Below are positions 26,725 to 35,226 of a stretch of 64,000 nucleotides of DNA, piece after piece. Position 1 is the first letter of the stretch; each line of letters opens with the position of its first letter. The position numbers and the translations under genes are program-made. The DNA is from Bowmanella pacifica (GTDB lineage: Bacteria; Pseudomonadota; Gammaproteobacteria; Enterobacterales; Alteromonadaceae). The notes beneath the pieces are model-generated. The model worked only from the letters and a program-made list of their open reading frames with translations, was not told the origin of the DNA and made no database searches. Where the stretch lies: the NCBI RefSeq assembly GCF_014645355.1, contig NZ_BMLS01000004.1:62001-126000 (forward strand). Reading direction: 5' to 3'.

Positions 26725-28020
26725 CTAGTGGTCAAAGAACGCAATTTTCAGTACAAACAACGTCGTTAACACCCATACGCTCATACTGACTTCACGCCAC
26801 TTACCACATACCGCTTTAGCGAAGGCGTAAGTAATAAACGCCAAGGTAATACCGTGAGCGATAGAAAAGGTCAGCGGGGTAAACAAAAGTACCACAGTCA
26901 CTGGCGCCGCTTCGGTAATATCTTCCCAGTCAATCTCACGCAGATTAAACAACATCAAAATGGCAACATAAAAAATAGCCCCCGCTGTTGCATAGACAGG
27001 GATCATCGCGGCCAATGGCGCGAAGAAGATACTCAGCAAGAACAGGATCCCAACCACCACGGCAGTGAGTCCGGTGCGCCCCCCGGCGGCCACGCCGGCA
27101 GCACTTTCTACATAACTGGTGGTCGTGGATGTACCCAATGAGGCACCGGCAATAGTCGCTGCACTGTCACTCATCAGCGCCTTGCCAAGCCCCGGAACGC
27201 GGCCGTCTTTATCCGCCAACCCGGCTTTTTGGGTAACTGCAATTAAGGTGCCTGAGGTATCAAACAGATCCACAAACAAAAAGCCGAACACCACACTCAA
27301 CATGGAAATTTCCAGCGCGGCCTGAATATCCATCTGCATAAAGGTAGGCGCTAAGGAAGGTGGTGCAGAAACAACACCGTTGTATTGCACATCGCCACTC
27401 ACCAAGCCAATCACTGTCATGGCTAAAATAGCTATCAGCACCGCCCCCGGCAGGTTACGAGCCGTAAAGGCGGCAATCAAAAAGAAGCCCAGAATACTCA
27501 TCAGCGGCACAAACTGGGTCAAGTCACCTAAGGTCACCAGGGTCACCGGATGCGCAACAATAATCCCCGCGTTCTTTAAGGCGATCATCGCCAGAAAAGC
27601 CCCAATGCCCGTGGCAATCCCCAACTTTAAGGTTCGTGGAATGGCGTTAATAATCCATTCCCGCACCTTAAAGGCACTAAGGGCAAAGAACAGAATACCG
27701 GATAAAAACACCGCGCCCAACGCCGTTTGCCAGCTGTGCCCCATGGATTGGACCACCCCATAGGTAAAGAACGCATTCAGTCCCATACCCGGCGCCAAAG
27801 CCAAAGGGAAATTAGCCACCAGCCCCATAATCAAACAGCCGATAGCGGCCGCCAGACAGGTCGCTACAAACACCGCTCCCCTGTCCATCCCGGCATCGGC
27901 CAAAATAGAGGGGTTTACAAAGATGATATAGGCCATCGTCAGAAAGATAGTGAGCCCGGCAAATACTTCGGTTTTTACATCACTGCCTCTGGCAGACAAC
28001 TTGAAGAGTTTCTCCAGCAT
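26725..28020 (-). CDS. NCS2 family purine permease
   Basis: A 431-residue inner-membrane transporter with about 12-14 helices. The AzgA/GhxP-type signatures are FAGLTIFLTMAYIIFVNP at the N-terminus, LALAPGMGLNAFFTYGV near residue 75, and DLFDTSGTLIAVTQKAGL. The subfamily imports adenine, guanine or hypoxanthine with protons. The convergent neighbour is a purine-type phosphoribosyltransferase, fitting uptake and salvage of bases. Exact substrate cannot be read from sequence alone. Confidence 0.92.
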   Translation of the reverse strand: MLEKLFKLSARGSDVKTEVFAGLTIFLTMAYIIFVNPSILADAGMDRGAVFVATCLAAAIGCLIMGLVANFPLALAPGMGLNAFFTYGVVQSMGHSWQTALGAVFLSGILFFALSAFKVREWIINAIPRTLKLGIATGIGAFLAMIALKNAGIIVAHPVTLVTLGDLTQFVPLMSILGFFLIAAFTARNLPGAVLIAILAMTVIGLVSGDVQYNGVVSAPPSLAPTFMQMDIQAALEISMLSVVFGFLFVDLFDTSGTLIAVTQKAGLADKDGRVPGLGKALMSDSAATIAGASLGTSTTTSYVESAAGVAAGGRTGLTAVVVGILFLLSIFFAPLAAMIPVYATAGAIFYVAILMLFNLREIDWEDITEAAPVTVVLLFTPLTFSIAHGITLAFITYAFAKAVCGKWREVSMSVWVLTTLFVLKIAFFDH

Positions 28021-28102
28021 TACTTACTGCACCGCATTGAAAAAAGGCGGCGATTCTAAGCTATACAGGCGAAAATTTCAGCTTTTTATCCCACAAGCAC
28101 AG

Positions 28103-28130
28103 ATAAAAACAAGGCCACAATAAGTGGCCT
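28103..28130 (-). terminator. Terminator of the siderophore receptor gene
   Basis: A 7-bp stem (28112-28118 with 28124-28130) is followed on the minus strand by a T-rich run, directly after the receptor stop codon at 28139. Confidence 0.8.
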
Positions 28131-28138
28131 GATAACGC

Positions 28139-30280
28139 TCAAAGCTGGTAATGAACTGAGAAATTCAAACTTCTCGGGGCACCATATTGAAACTGGCTGA
28201 ACTGCCCTAACTGAGCGTAGTAACGCTTATCCAGCAGGTTGTTGACCGTCAGGCGCAACCCCAGCGCTTCTGTCACCTGATAACCCGCCATTAGATTTAC
28301 AAGGCTGTAGCCACCTTGGCTGACTTCCACTTCACCAGCAGGCCCGGTGGTATTTCTATATGCCTCCCCTTGATAGGTCAGCCCACCACCGAGCTGCCAG
28401 GCACCGGCAAAATGATAGCTGCTGAAAAGCTGCAATTGTTTCCCGGGCGTCGCAGTATTAATTGACTGCCCCTTAGTATCCTTGGCCGAGAAATCACTGT
28501 AACCAAAGGACAGCCGCCAGTTTTCAGTCAGGGCGCCATTAAGTTCAATTTCGTATCCCTTCGTTTTTGTACCATCCACAGCACGGTAAACCTGTACGTT
28601 ACCCGGCAGGGTTTGTCCGACTACTATCTCCGCCACATTGTCTTGCTGTATTTCAAATATGGCCACCGACACATCCAGTAAGTCATCAAACAGACTGGCT
28701 TTTGCCCCTAACTCATAGTTTTGCCCCACCACAGGGTCCAGGCTCCTCCCCGACGCATCCAGATAATTCTGGGGGGCAAAAATATCAGTGAAACTCGCAT
28801 AAACAGACAGGCTCTCCAGCAAGTCATAGGTGATACCAGCGTAATGGGTCAGCTGAGATTCGCTGTAATCTTGTATTCTGCCAAAGTTGTCCTGATCCGT
28901 TTGCCATTTGTTATGGCGTAAGCCGGCAATCATAGCCAGGTTGTCAGTTATCACTAACCTAGTTAGGGCGTAGCTAGCTTGCTGTTTTGTATTGCCATAA
29001 GAACCGTATGCCGGCGTTTGTTGCCAATCTGGCTTGGCATAAGTCCAGCCAGGTGCGGTAAAATCTCCCAATAAAGGGACATTGTCGGCAGGCAGGTAGT
29101 ACGGATTGCTAAAGGTTTGATCCCGGCTGTTCCAACCAAGGACAAACTGATGCTCTGCACCCAACCAGTCATAGTCACCGCTTAGCCTCAAGCTATAGCT
29201 ATCTTGTTTGCGCTTACCGTCAATGAAGGCAATCGAACCTGCACGCATGCCTTGATTATCGGTTTTGTCCGGGAATCCAGTTGCCCACAACACATCAAAC
29301 TCAAGCCGATTATCACCCTGACCATAGTCGGCTTGTAGTTTCCAATTATTAGCGAACAAATGCTCAAGGCTTGCAAAGAAGCTGGCTGAACTGGTCTTTG
29401 CCGAGCCCCAGTCGGGAGCTGTGGATGCAGAGATGTCATAGTTAGTGCGACTACCATCACTATAAAACAGCGGCAGGCCGCCAGACATTGTGCCTTGCGG
29501 CTTGGTACGCTGGTAATCACCTCCCAGCGTCAAGAGTGTATTTACGCCAAGATCATACTCAGCAATAGCGTAAATCATACGCTTCTGCTGACTGTATCTA
29601 TCCTGATGAGACTCACGGTCAGAGTAACTCATCACCGCCCGTCCCCGCAGGCTTTGCTGTTGATTCAAGCCACCCGATACATCCAACATGGTTCTATGGC
29701 TATGCCAACTACCTATACTCAATTGTCCCTGGGCCTGAAATGCCGCGGTTGGTCGCTTGCGAATAAGGTTTATCGCCGCAGAGGGATCACCCGCCCCTGT
29801 CATCAAACCTGTGGCGCCACGTACGACTTCAATACGTTGATAGAGCGCGGTGTCAATCTGGTTATCACCGTAGTTGAATCGCGTGTCATAACTCACCGGC
29901 ACACCATCGTATAGCATGCCCCGCACAGGCATTCCCCTGGCGGTAATGCTGAATCTGTCATTATCCATAGGACGGCTATACAAACCGGTAACCTGGTTAA
30001 TGACATCTATCACGCTAGTCAGATCCTGCTCCTGCATACGTGTTGAGGTTACCACCGCTATTGACTGGGGCGTATCTTTTGGCGCCAGCGCCAAGCCAGT
30101 GGCCGTTGTGGCGCGTGACACCTTATAACTTTCGGCATCTTCTCTGCTGCCAGTAATGACGAGTTTTTCTACCAACTGTTCGGCATCACGATCCGATTGG
30201 GGTTGCGCCTGCGCTTTGCCTGCAAACAGTAGGCAGACACTGAGACAACTAAGAATAAAAGGGGGATGAGACAAAGACAT
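28139..30280 (-). CDS. TonB-dependent siderophore receptor (FhuE/FpvA-like)
   Basis: This 713-residue protein has a signal peptide ending near AGKAQA and a TonB-box region KLVITGSRED. The siderophore-receptor plug signature is DTPQSIAVVTSTRMQEQDLTS, then RGMPVRGMLYDGVPV and EVVRGATGLMTGAGDPSAAIN. The barrel ends in an aromatic-containing strand, SLNFSVHYQL. The plug motif is typical of the TIGR01783 siderophore group; the ligand may be a hydroxamate but this is uncertain. ATG 30280 is used because AGGA stands 8 nt upstream. A Fur-box match at 30364-30382 lies upstream. Confidence 0.9.
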   Translation of the reverse strand: MSLSHPPFILSCLSVCLLFAGKAQAQPQSDRDAEQLVEKLVITGSREDAESYKVSRATTATGLALAPKDTPQSIAVVTSTRMQEQDLTSVIDVINQVTGLYSRPMDNDRFSITARGMPVRGMLYDGVPVSYDTRFNYGDNQIDTALYQRIEVVRGATGLMTGAGDPSAAINLIRKRPTAAFQAQGQLSIGSWHSHRTMLDVSGGLNQQQSLRGRAVMSYSDRESHQDRYSQQKRMIYAIAEYDLGVNTLLTLGGDYQRTKPQGTMSGGLPLFYSDGSRTNYDISASTAPDWGSAKTSSASFFASLEHLFANNWKLQADYGQGDNRLEFDVLWATGFPDKTDNQGMRAGSIAFIDGKRKQDSYSLRLSGDYDWLGAEHQFVLGWNSRDQTFSNPYYLPADNVPLLGDFTAPGWTYAKPDWQQTPAYGSYGNTKQQASYALTRLVITDNLAMIAGLRHNKWQTDQDNFGRIQDYSESQLTHYAGITYDLLESLSVYASFTDIFAPQNYLDASGRSLDPVVGQNYELGAKASLFDDLLDVSVAIFEIQQDNVAEIVVGQTLPGNVQVYRAVDGTKTKGYEIELNGALTENWRLSFGYSDFSAKDTKGQSINTATPGKQLQLFSSYHFAGAWQLGGGLTYQGEAYRNTTGPAGEVEVSQGGYSLVNLMAGYQVTEALGLRLTVNNLLDKRYYAQLGQFSQFQYGAPRSLNFSVHYQL

Positions 30281-30363
30281 CGAGAGTTCCTGATTGAACA
30301 CCCAACCAGAAAATCACAACAGAGTGATTTCCCAACGGGCATTGACTTTCCAAACATTAAAAC

Positions 30364-30382
30364 GAGAATGAGAATCTATCTC
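30364..30382. promoter_or_regulatory. Fur box upstream of the siderophore receptor
   Basis: GAGAATGAGAATCTATCTC matches the classic 19-bp Fur consensus GATAATGATAATCATTATC at 14 positions. It lies 84 bp from the receptor start and 62 bp from the divergent TetR-type gene. Confidence 0.7.
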
Positions 30383-30443
30383 ACTAACTACCGGTCTAAA
30401 ATTACTTCCGGTTGCACTCTGCTAACATTCGGGTTTGAATATT

Positions 30444-31046
30444 ATGTCGTCAGGTCGTCCTGCCACTCATTGCAAAAAGCATCTTCTGTTAAAGGGATTA
30501 CAGCTATTTAACCAGCAGGGGTACCACAACACCCGTCTTCAACAACTGCTGCAATGCTGTGGTGTGCCCAAAGGCACCTTTTACAACTTTTTCTCCAGCA
30601 AGGATGGTTTTGTATTAGCCATTATCGAAAACTACTTTCAATTAGAAGCCGAGCGTCTATCGATAACCGCGGAACTCCCGCAGGCGAGTCACTTTCAGAA
30701 GATTTACAAGTACTGGGAAATTCAGATTGAAACCTATGGTACTGAAACGGATAGAATTGCCACGTTAATTGCCAACTTATCTGCTGAGATGCCGCTGGGC
30801 AGCACAAAACTGCGCCTGGCAATACTCAAAACACGCGCAGACATCATTCAGGTCATCACCGAGGACATGCAGATTTGCCAACAGGAAGGGAGTATCCGCA
30901 GTGATGTCACTCCCAGAGCTTTAGCTGAATTTATCTGGTGCGGTTGGCAGGGGGCGCTCTTAAGTGTGCGGCTTTGCAAAAACACCGCACCACTACAGGA
31001 ATTTCTTAAAACCCTACGCTTGCTCGAGCAGGCGCCAGGGAGTTAA
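30444..31046 (+). CDS. TetR/AcrR family transcriptional regulator
   Basis: A 200-residue regulator with an N-terminal helix-turn-helix (RLQQLLQCCGVPKGTFYNFFSSKDGF, about residues 30-55) and an all-helical ligand domain of the TetR_C type. It is divergent from the siderophore receptor with the Fur box between them, so it may regulate itself or the receptor; no inverted-repeat operator was recognised besides the Fur box. ATG 30444 is chosen; a TTG three codons earlier is possible. Its 3' end overlaps the convergent cyclotransferase-like gene by 41 nt. Confidence 0.85.
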   Translation: MSSGRPATHCKKHLLLKGLQLFNQQGYHNTRLQQLLQCCGVPKGTFYNFFSSKDGFVLAIIENYFQLEAERLSITAELPQASHFQKIYKYWEIQIETYGTETDRIATLIANLSAEMPLGSTKLRLAILKTRADIIQVITEDMQICQQEGSIRSDVTPRALAEFIWCGWQGALLSVRLCKNTAPLQEFLKTLRLLEQAPGS

Positions 31047-31560
31047 CCAACGGGGTTTCGGTGCCATCATGATATAGCCCCACCTCCATGTTGTGCCTAG
31101 GCAATTTGGGGTCTTTAATTGCTTTCACACTGGAAATGTATCTGATGTGTGCTGCAGGTAGGCTGTTCTCCCTGGCACCGGTCAGCACATGTCTTTTATA
31201 CCAAGTAAAAGGTTTGAGATCGGTCTGCACTTGTGTGGCTAAATAGGTTTGTACTTCCAGCCGAATATCATCCAAATACACAGCGACAGTGCGTCTGATG
31301 TAGCCATCGCCTTCAATGCGATCAAGTAGAGGGAGTGCCGCACTATCTATCTGATATACCACTCCCCAGACACTATCGATGGGATTGCCCGTGCGCAGCA
31401 AGTTGCCTTTTGCCGAACCATCCATACCAGGTTTATTGAAGGCCAGCACAAAACCCATCAGCTCCGCTGCAATAAGTTTGCTAGCAGAGGGAATACGGGC
31501 TGCCAACCTGGCTTGCGACATATTTGAACCGTATGCAAAGTACAAAGTATGGCCTGACAT
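31006..31560 (-). CDS. Gamma-glutamylcyclotransferase-like protein
   Basis: This 184-residue protein has the N-terminal substrate loop FAYGSNM (Tyr 10 to Asn 13) and the catalytic-Glu segment LDRIEGDGY, both conserved in GGCT/AIG2-like enzymes that cyclise gamma-glutamyl groups to 5-oxoproline. The last ~40 residues (KLPRHNMEVGLYHDGTETPL) extend the core fold. The physiological substrate is unknown. The tail overlaps the 3' end of the TetR gene on the other strand. Confidence 0.85.
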   Translation of the reverse strand: MSGHTLYFAYGSNMSQARLAARIPSASKLIAAELMGFVLAFNKPGMDGSAKGNLLRTGNPIDSVWGVVYQIDSAALPLLDRIEGDGYIRRTVAVYLDDIRLEVQTYLATQVQTDLKPFTWYKRHVLTGARENSLPAAHIRYISSVKAIKDPKLPRHNMEVGLYHDGTETPLVNSLAPARASVGF

Positions 31561-31784
31561 GGGTAATTCCCTCCCGTAAGTTTACGCTAGCCGATACTCC
31601 TTTTGATGCGGATACAACCCGGCGCTCTAAGTGTTAGTCTACTCCATTGACAGATTTGTTCAAAAAACCGTCTTCACTGCCATCCTTACTGGTATTCATA
31701 ACACAATCTTGCTGCCTTGAACCCACACCTGTTCAAACGGTTTGAAATGGGATAGCGTGACGGGCTACTGTCCTGGAGAACCTT

Positions 31785-33515
31785 ATGAAAACAACAAGAT
31801 TGGCAATAAGCCTACTCGCACTGGCATTCAGTCAGTCGTTAGTCGCAGACACTGTCACCGAATCATTCAAACAGTTATTAGATAAGCACTGGCAAGCGGC
31901 CAATAAGGAACAAATATTCTTCCGTAAAGATCCTGATACTTTCCGCATGAATGGCAAGTTACCGGATATGTCCGAACAAGGCCGCAAAAGGCGCGCTGAA
32001 TTTAATCAAAACATGCTCAGACAATTGGACAAAATTAACTGGCAGCAACTTTCCGCCGCAGACCAACTGACCTATCGGCTGTTCAAATACGAAAGGCAAA
32101 GTGAAGCAGAAAGTTACCAGCAACTTGATCACTTGTACCCTTTTACCATTTATGCGGGTTACCACACCTACTTTGCCGCCGCCCCTGACAATATGTCGTT
32201 TCTGGACCGACAAGATTATGAAAACTACCTGATAAGCCTGGCCGACTTTCCCCGCTACAATCAGGATTATCTGACCAATCTGCAGGAAGCCGTTAGCAAA
32301 GGGCACACACAATACTGTCAAAGCTTTGCTGGTTATGAGCAAACCATCAGCAAACATCTGGTTAAAGATGTTGAAGAATCAGTGTTCTTTGCACCATTTA
32401 AGAATATGCCGGCACGCATTCCTGTCGAACAGCAGCAAGCGCTAACGCATAAAGGGAAACAGCTTATCGCGCAAAGCGTGCTCCCAGAGTACAAAAAGCT
32501 GTTCGACTTTTTTACCGGCCAATATATGCCGAATTGTCGCCAAGAGGTGGGCATTAGCGCCTTGCCGGGTGGGAAAGACTATTACCAGTATCTTATCCAA
32601 TTTTACACCACCACCAATATGCCGGCCGAGCAAATCCACCAGTTGGGTTTAAGTGAAGTGCAGCGTATCCGCAGCGAGATGCAGGCAATTATTGATAAGC
32701 TTGGCTTTAAGGGCAGCTTTAAAGAATTTATCCAGCACTTGCGTACCGACCCCAAGTTTTACGCCACCTCAGAGTTACAGCTGTTAGAGAAAGCCGCCTA
32801 CATCACTCGTAAAATGGCGGGACAGTTGCCGAAGTGGTTTATCACCTTACCCCGTAATACCTTTGATATTAAGGCTAGTCCGGGCGGCGGCGCCTACTAT
32901 GTGGCTTCAGATGGCAGTGGTACAACCTCAGGCACGTATTTTCTGGGCACAAAAAACCTTAAAGCCGAGCCGCTTTACAACCTGGAAGCACTGACCTTCC
33001 ACGAAGCCGAACCCGGACACCATTTCCAATCCGCCATTGCTGGTGAAATGGATATGCCGGAATTTCGTAAAACCTTATATCACTCCGCCTATGGCGAAGG
33101 ATGGGGGCTTTATTCCGAACGTCTGGGTAAAGAAATGGGTTTTTATCAGGATCCATACAGTGACTTTGGTCGGTTAACTTATGAGGCCTGGCGTGCCAGT
33201 CGTCTGGTGGTGGATACCGGTATGCATGCCTTGGGTTGGTCCAGACAGCAGGCTATTGATTATCTGGCCGACAATACAGCGCTGTCGATGCCGGACGTGG
33301 TTAATCAGATAGATCGCTACGTTAGTTGGCCGGCCCAGGCCCTGTCCTACAAAATCGGGGAGCTGAAAATTCTCGAATTGCGCCAGCGCGCCCAGCAGCA
33401 GCTTGGCGACAAGTTTGATATCCGCGCCTTCCACGAGCAAATCCTGCGTACCGGCAGTCTGCCATTGGATTTACTCGAAGAGCTCACCAATGAATGGATA
33501 GCAGAGCAAGGCTAA
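31785..33515 (+). CDS. DUF885 family exported metallopeptidase-like protein
   Basis: This 576-residue protein has a signal peptide (1-20, SQSLVA). The DUF885 domain carries the putative zinc site HEAEPGHH at 406-413 with a downstream Glu region (YGEGWGLYSERLGKEMGFY), and ends with the conserved PAQALSYKIGELKILELR. Homologues are probable periplasmic metallocarboxypeptidases, though most are uncharacterised. The gene stands alone between the cyclotransferase-like gene (minus) and the helical-repeat gene (minus). A T-poor hairpin follows its stop. Confidence 0.9.
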   Translation: MKTTRLAISLLALAFSQSLVADTVTESFKQLLDKHWQAANKEQIFFRKDPDTFRMNGKLPDMSEQGRKRRAEFNQNMLRQLDKINWQQLSAADQLTYRLFKYERQSEAESYQQLDHLYPFTIYAGYHTYFAAAPDNMSFLDRQDYENYLISLADFPRYNQDYLTNLQEAVSKGHTQYCQSFAGYEQTISKHLVKDVEESVFFAPFKNMPARIPVEQQQALTHKGKQLIAQSVLPEYKKLFDFFTGQYMPNCRQEVGISALPGGKDYYQYLIQFYTTTNMPAEQIHQLGLSEVQRIRSEMQAIIDKLGFKGSFKEFIQHLRTDPKFYATSELQLLEKAAYITRKMAGQLPKWFITLPRNTFDIKASPGGGAYYVASDGSGTTSGTYFLGTKNLKAEPLYNLEALTFHEAEPGHHFQSAIAGEMDMPEFRKTLYHSAYGEGWGLYSERLGKEMGFYQDPYSDFGRLTYEAWRASRLVVDTGMHALGWSRQQAIDYLADNTALSMPDVVNQIDRYVSWPAQALSYKIGELKILELRQRAQQQLGDKFDIRAFHEQILRTGSLPLDLLEELTNEWIAEQG

Positions 33516-33532
33516 CTGGTGCGCCAGCTCCT

Positions 33533-33561
33533 GCTATCGCTAGGAGCTGGCTACCCTTTAT
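33533..33561. terminator. Hairpin between convergent genes
   Basis: A 10-bp perfect stem (33533-33542 with 33552-33561, loop of 9) lies just after the DUF885 stop and overlaps the stop end of the convergent gene. The T run is weak, so termination is uncertain. Confidence 0.5.
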
Positions 33562-35209
33562 TGATACGCTTTTGCAGGCGTTGACGATAGCTCTGATTGC
33601 TAACTTGTTCCAAAAGTAAGGGAACATCATCAAGCTGGCCCGCCGTTAGTTCAGACAAATACCCGCCAATTGCCCTGTCTTTCACATCGCCCGGCGGCAA
33701 AGACATGACCCAGCCTCTGGCCGCAGGTAAATCCCTCTCAGCCCATAGCCCGGCAATACGAGAAACAAGCCGTGCATCTGGCTTTTCAAATTGTGTCACA
33801 TATTCGGCCGCTTGAGCCGGATTACGGTACGCAAACTTATTGAGCAAGTTCGCTTTTCTTTCCTGCGCTTGTTCCACTGGGATGCGGGCCTGTAACCAGG
33901 TGCTTGCCTGCTCAAACCCCATTTCCAATTTTGTTTCGGCAATATGCTCGATAAGACTGTCACGAACCTGCTGACTACCACTTTGTTCAAGCATTGCTTC
34001 TGCCTGTGGCAGTGACACGCTCACCAACTGTTGCGCCAGGTTCTGCATAATAGACGGCGGTAGCTGTTGCTCTTCGGCCCACTGTAACGCCTCAGCAGGC
34101 TGCTGCTGTGCATACCACATCATCATGGTGGACATATGCTTCCTATTTATCCAGCCGCCTTCTTGCTCAACGTAGGCAAGCGCACCACTGACATCGTGCA
34201 TAGCCCAACTGCCTAAAAGCTCCTGCACTGATGACGAGGGTAGCCTGTCTTTATAAGACAGATACTGCTGCATGGCTGCTCTGCCATCTTGTTCAGCCAT
34301 ACTTCCTAGCACGGCAGAGATAAGCACCCCGTTACCCCGCTCAAGCGTTACCGCACGTTGCAGTGCCTCCATTGGAGACTGAAAGGCCCATTCCCTTAGT
34401 ATCAGACTCAGGAACTTTCTATGTTGAGCTTGCGGCAAGCTGGTTAGCACTTTGTCCACAGCGGCATTAGGGTCGCTCTCACTCCATTGGTAAAGTGCCG
34501 TCATCAGCCCTGCCTCTCGCTCATTGACGGTGAAGTCCCCGGTTAAAAAGCGTTCGAAGGTTTGGGCTGGCTCGTCATCCTGTGACACTCTAAGTTCCAT
34601 GGCCCGGCGATATTGCAAAGGCAGCCTGGCCAGGATCTGCTGTGAATCAAGCAATGCTTCTGTAGCAGGATCCTCCAAAATGGAAATCAGCAGACGGTTT
34701 TGCAACGGTTTATCGGTAATATCATCAATACGCGCAAGTAATGCCTGAGGTGCTTGTAACATCCACTCATGTGCCACGCTGGCGAGAATTGGATGCGCCG
34801 TTCGTTGTTTACCATAGAGTTGCAGTGCCAGCTCAAAGGCGCCTGCAGCATTAAAACTGGCCAGACGGCTGAAATAGACTTTGGACAAGCCGTCCCGATA
34901 ATGTCGTTCAGGATGAAAAGACAACTCCGAGAGCTTAGCCTGTAGTGCATCCGCAGACATGGATGCAGCTTCCTGATAGGCCTGCCAATAAATGTCGAAC
35001 TGACTTTGAGGTTCAAGCGACCTTGTGCCAGGTTCAGCTAAAACCCGATTAGCGTCAGGGCGCAGAACGGCATTAGCAACCGGGCCTGGCACTTGAGGCT
35101 CGGTCATGATGTTTACGGGTGACGCCACTTGCGGTCCGGTTCCCCAATACACGCCCGTCGCAAATGCCAGTATGCTAATCACGCCCCAGACTAAATGACT
35201 AAATCGCAT
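33551..35209 (-). CDS. Membrane-anchored helical-repeat protein, unrecognised
   Basis: This 552-residue protein has one N-terminal hydrophobic segment (about 5-24) and then an all-helical body. From about residue 80 onward it shows imperfect repeats of roughly 30-35 residues. The recurring pattern is aromatic - small - Asp/Gln - Pro/Ala - Ala-rich: YQWSESDPNAAVDKVL, REWAFQSPMEALQRAV, GSWAMHDVSGALAYVE, MWYAQQQPAEALQWAE, GLWAERDLPAARGWVM. This suggests a HEAT/TPR-like solenoid, probably periplasmic. AGGAG precedes the start, 17 nt after glpD, so it is probably in the glpD transcript. I cannot name its function. Confidence 0.8.
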   Translation of the reverse strand: MRFSHLVWGVISILAFATGVYWGTGPQVASPVNIMTEPQVPGPVANAVLRPDANRVLAEPGTRSLEPQSQFDIYWQAYQEAASMSADALQAKLSELSFHPERHYRDGLSKVYFSRLASFNAAGAFELALQLYGKQRTAHPILASVAHEWMLQAPQALLARIDDITDKPLQNRLLISILEDPATEALLDSQQILARLPLQYRRAMELRVSQDDEPAQTFERFLTGDFTVNEREAGLMTALYQWSESDPNAAVDKVLTSLPQAQHRKFLSLILREWAFQSPMEALQRAVTLERGNGVLISAVLGSMAEQDGRAAMQQYLSYKDRLPSSSVQELLGSWAMHDVSGALAYVEQEGGWINRKHMSTMMMWYAQQQPAEALQWAEEQQLPPSIMQNLAQQLVSVSLPQAEAMLEQSGSQQVRDSLIEHIAETKLEMGFEQASTWLQARIPVEQAQERKANLLNKFAYRNPAQAAEYVTQFEKPDARLVSRIAGLWAERDLPAARGWVMSLPPGDVKDRAIGGYLSELTAGQLDDVPLLLEQVSNQSYRQRLQKRINKG

Positions 35210-35226
35210 CCTTACTCCTGTTTTGT

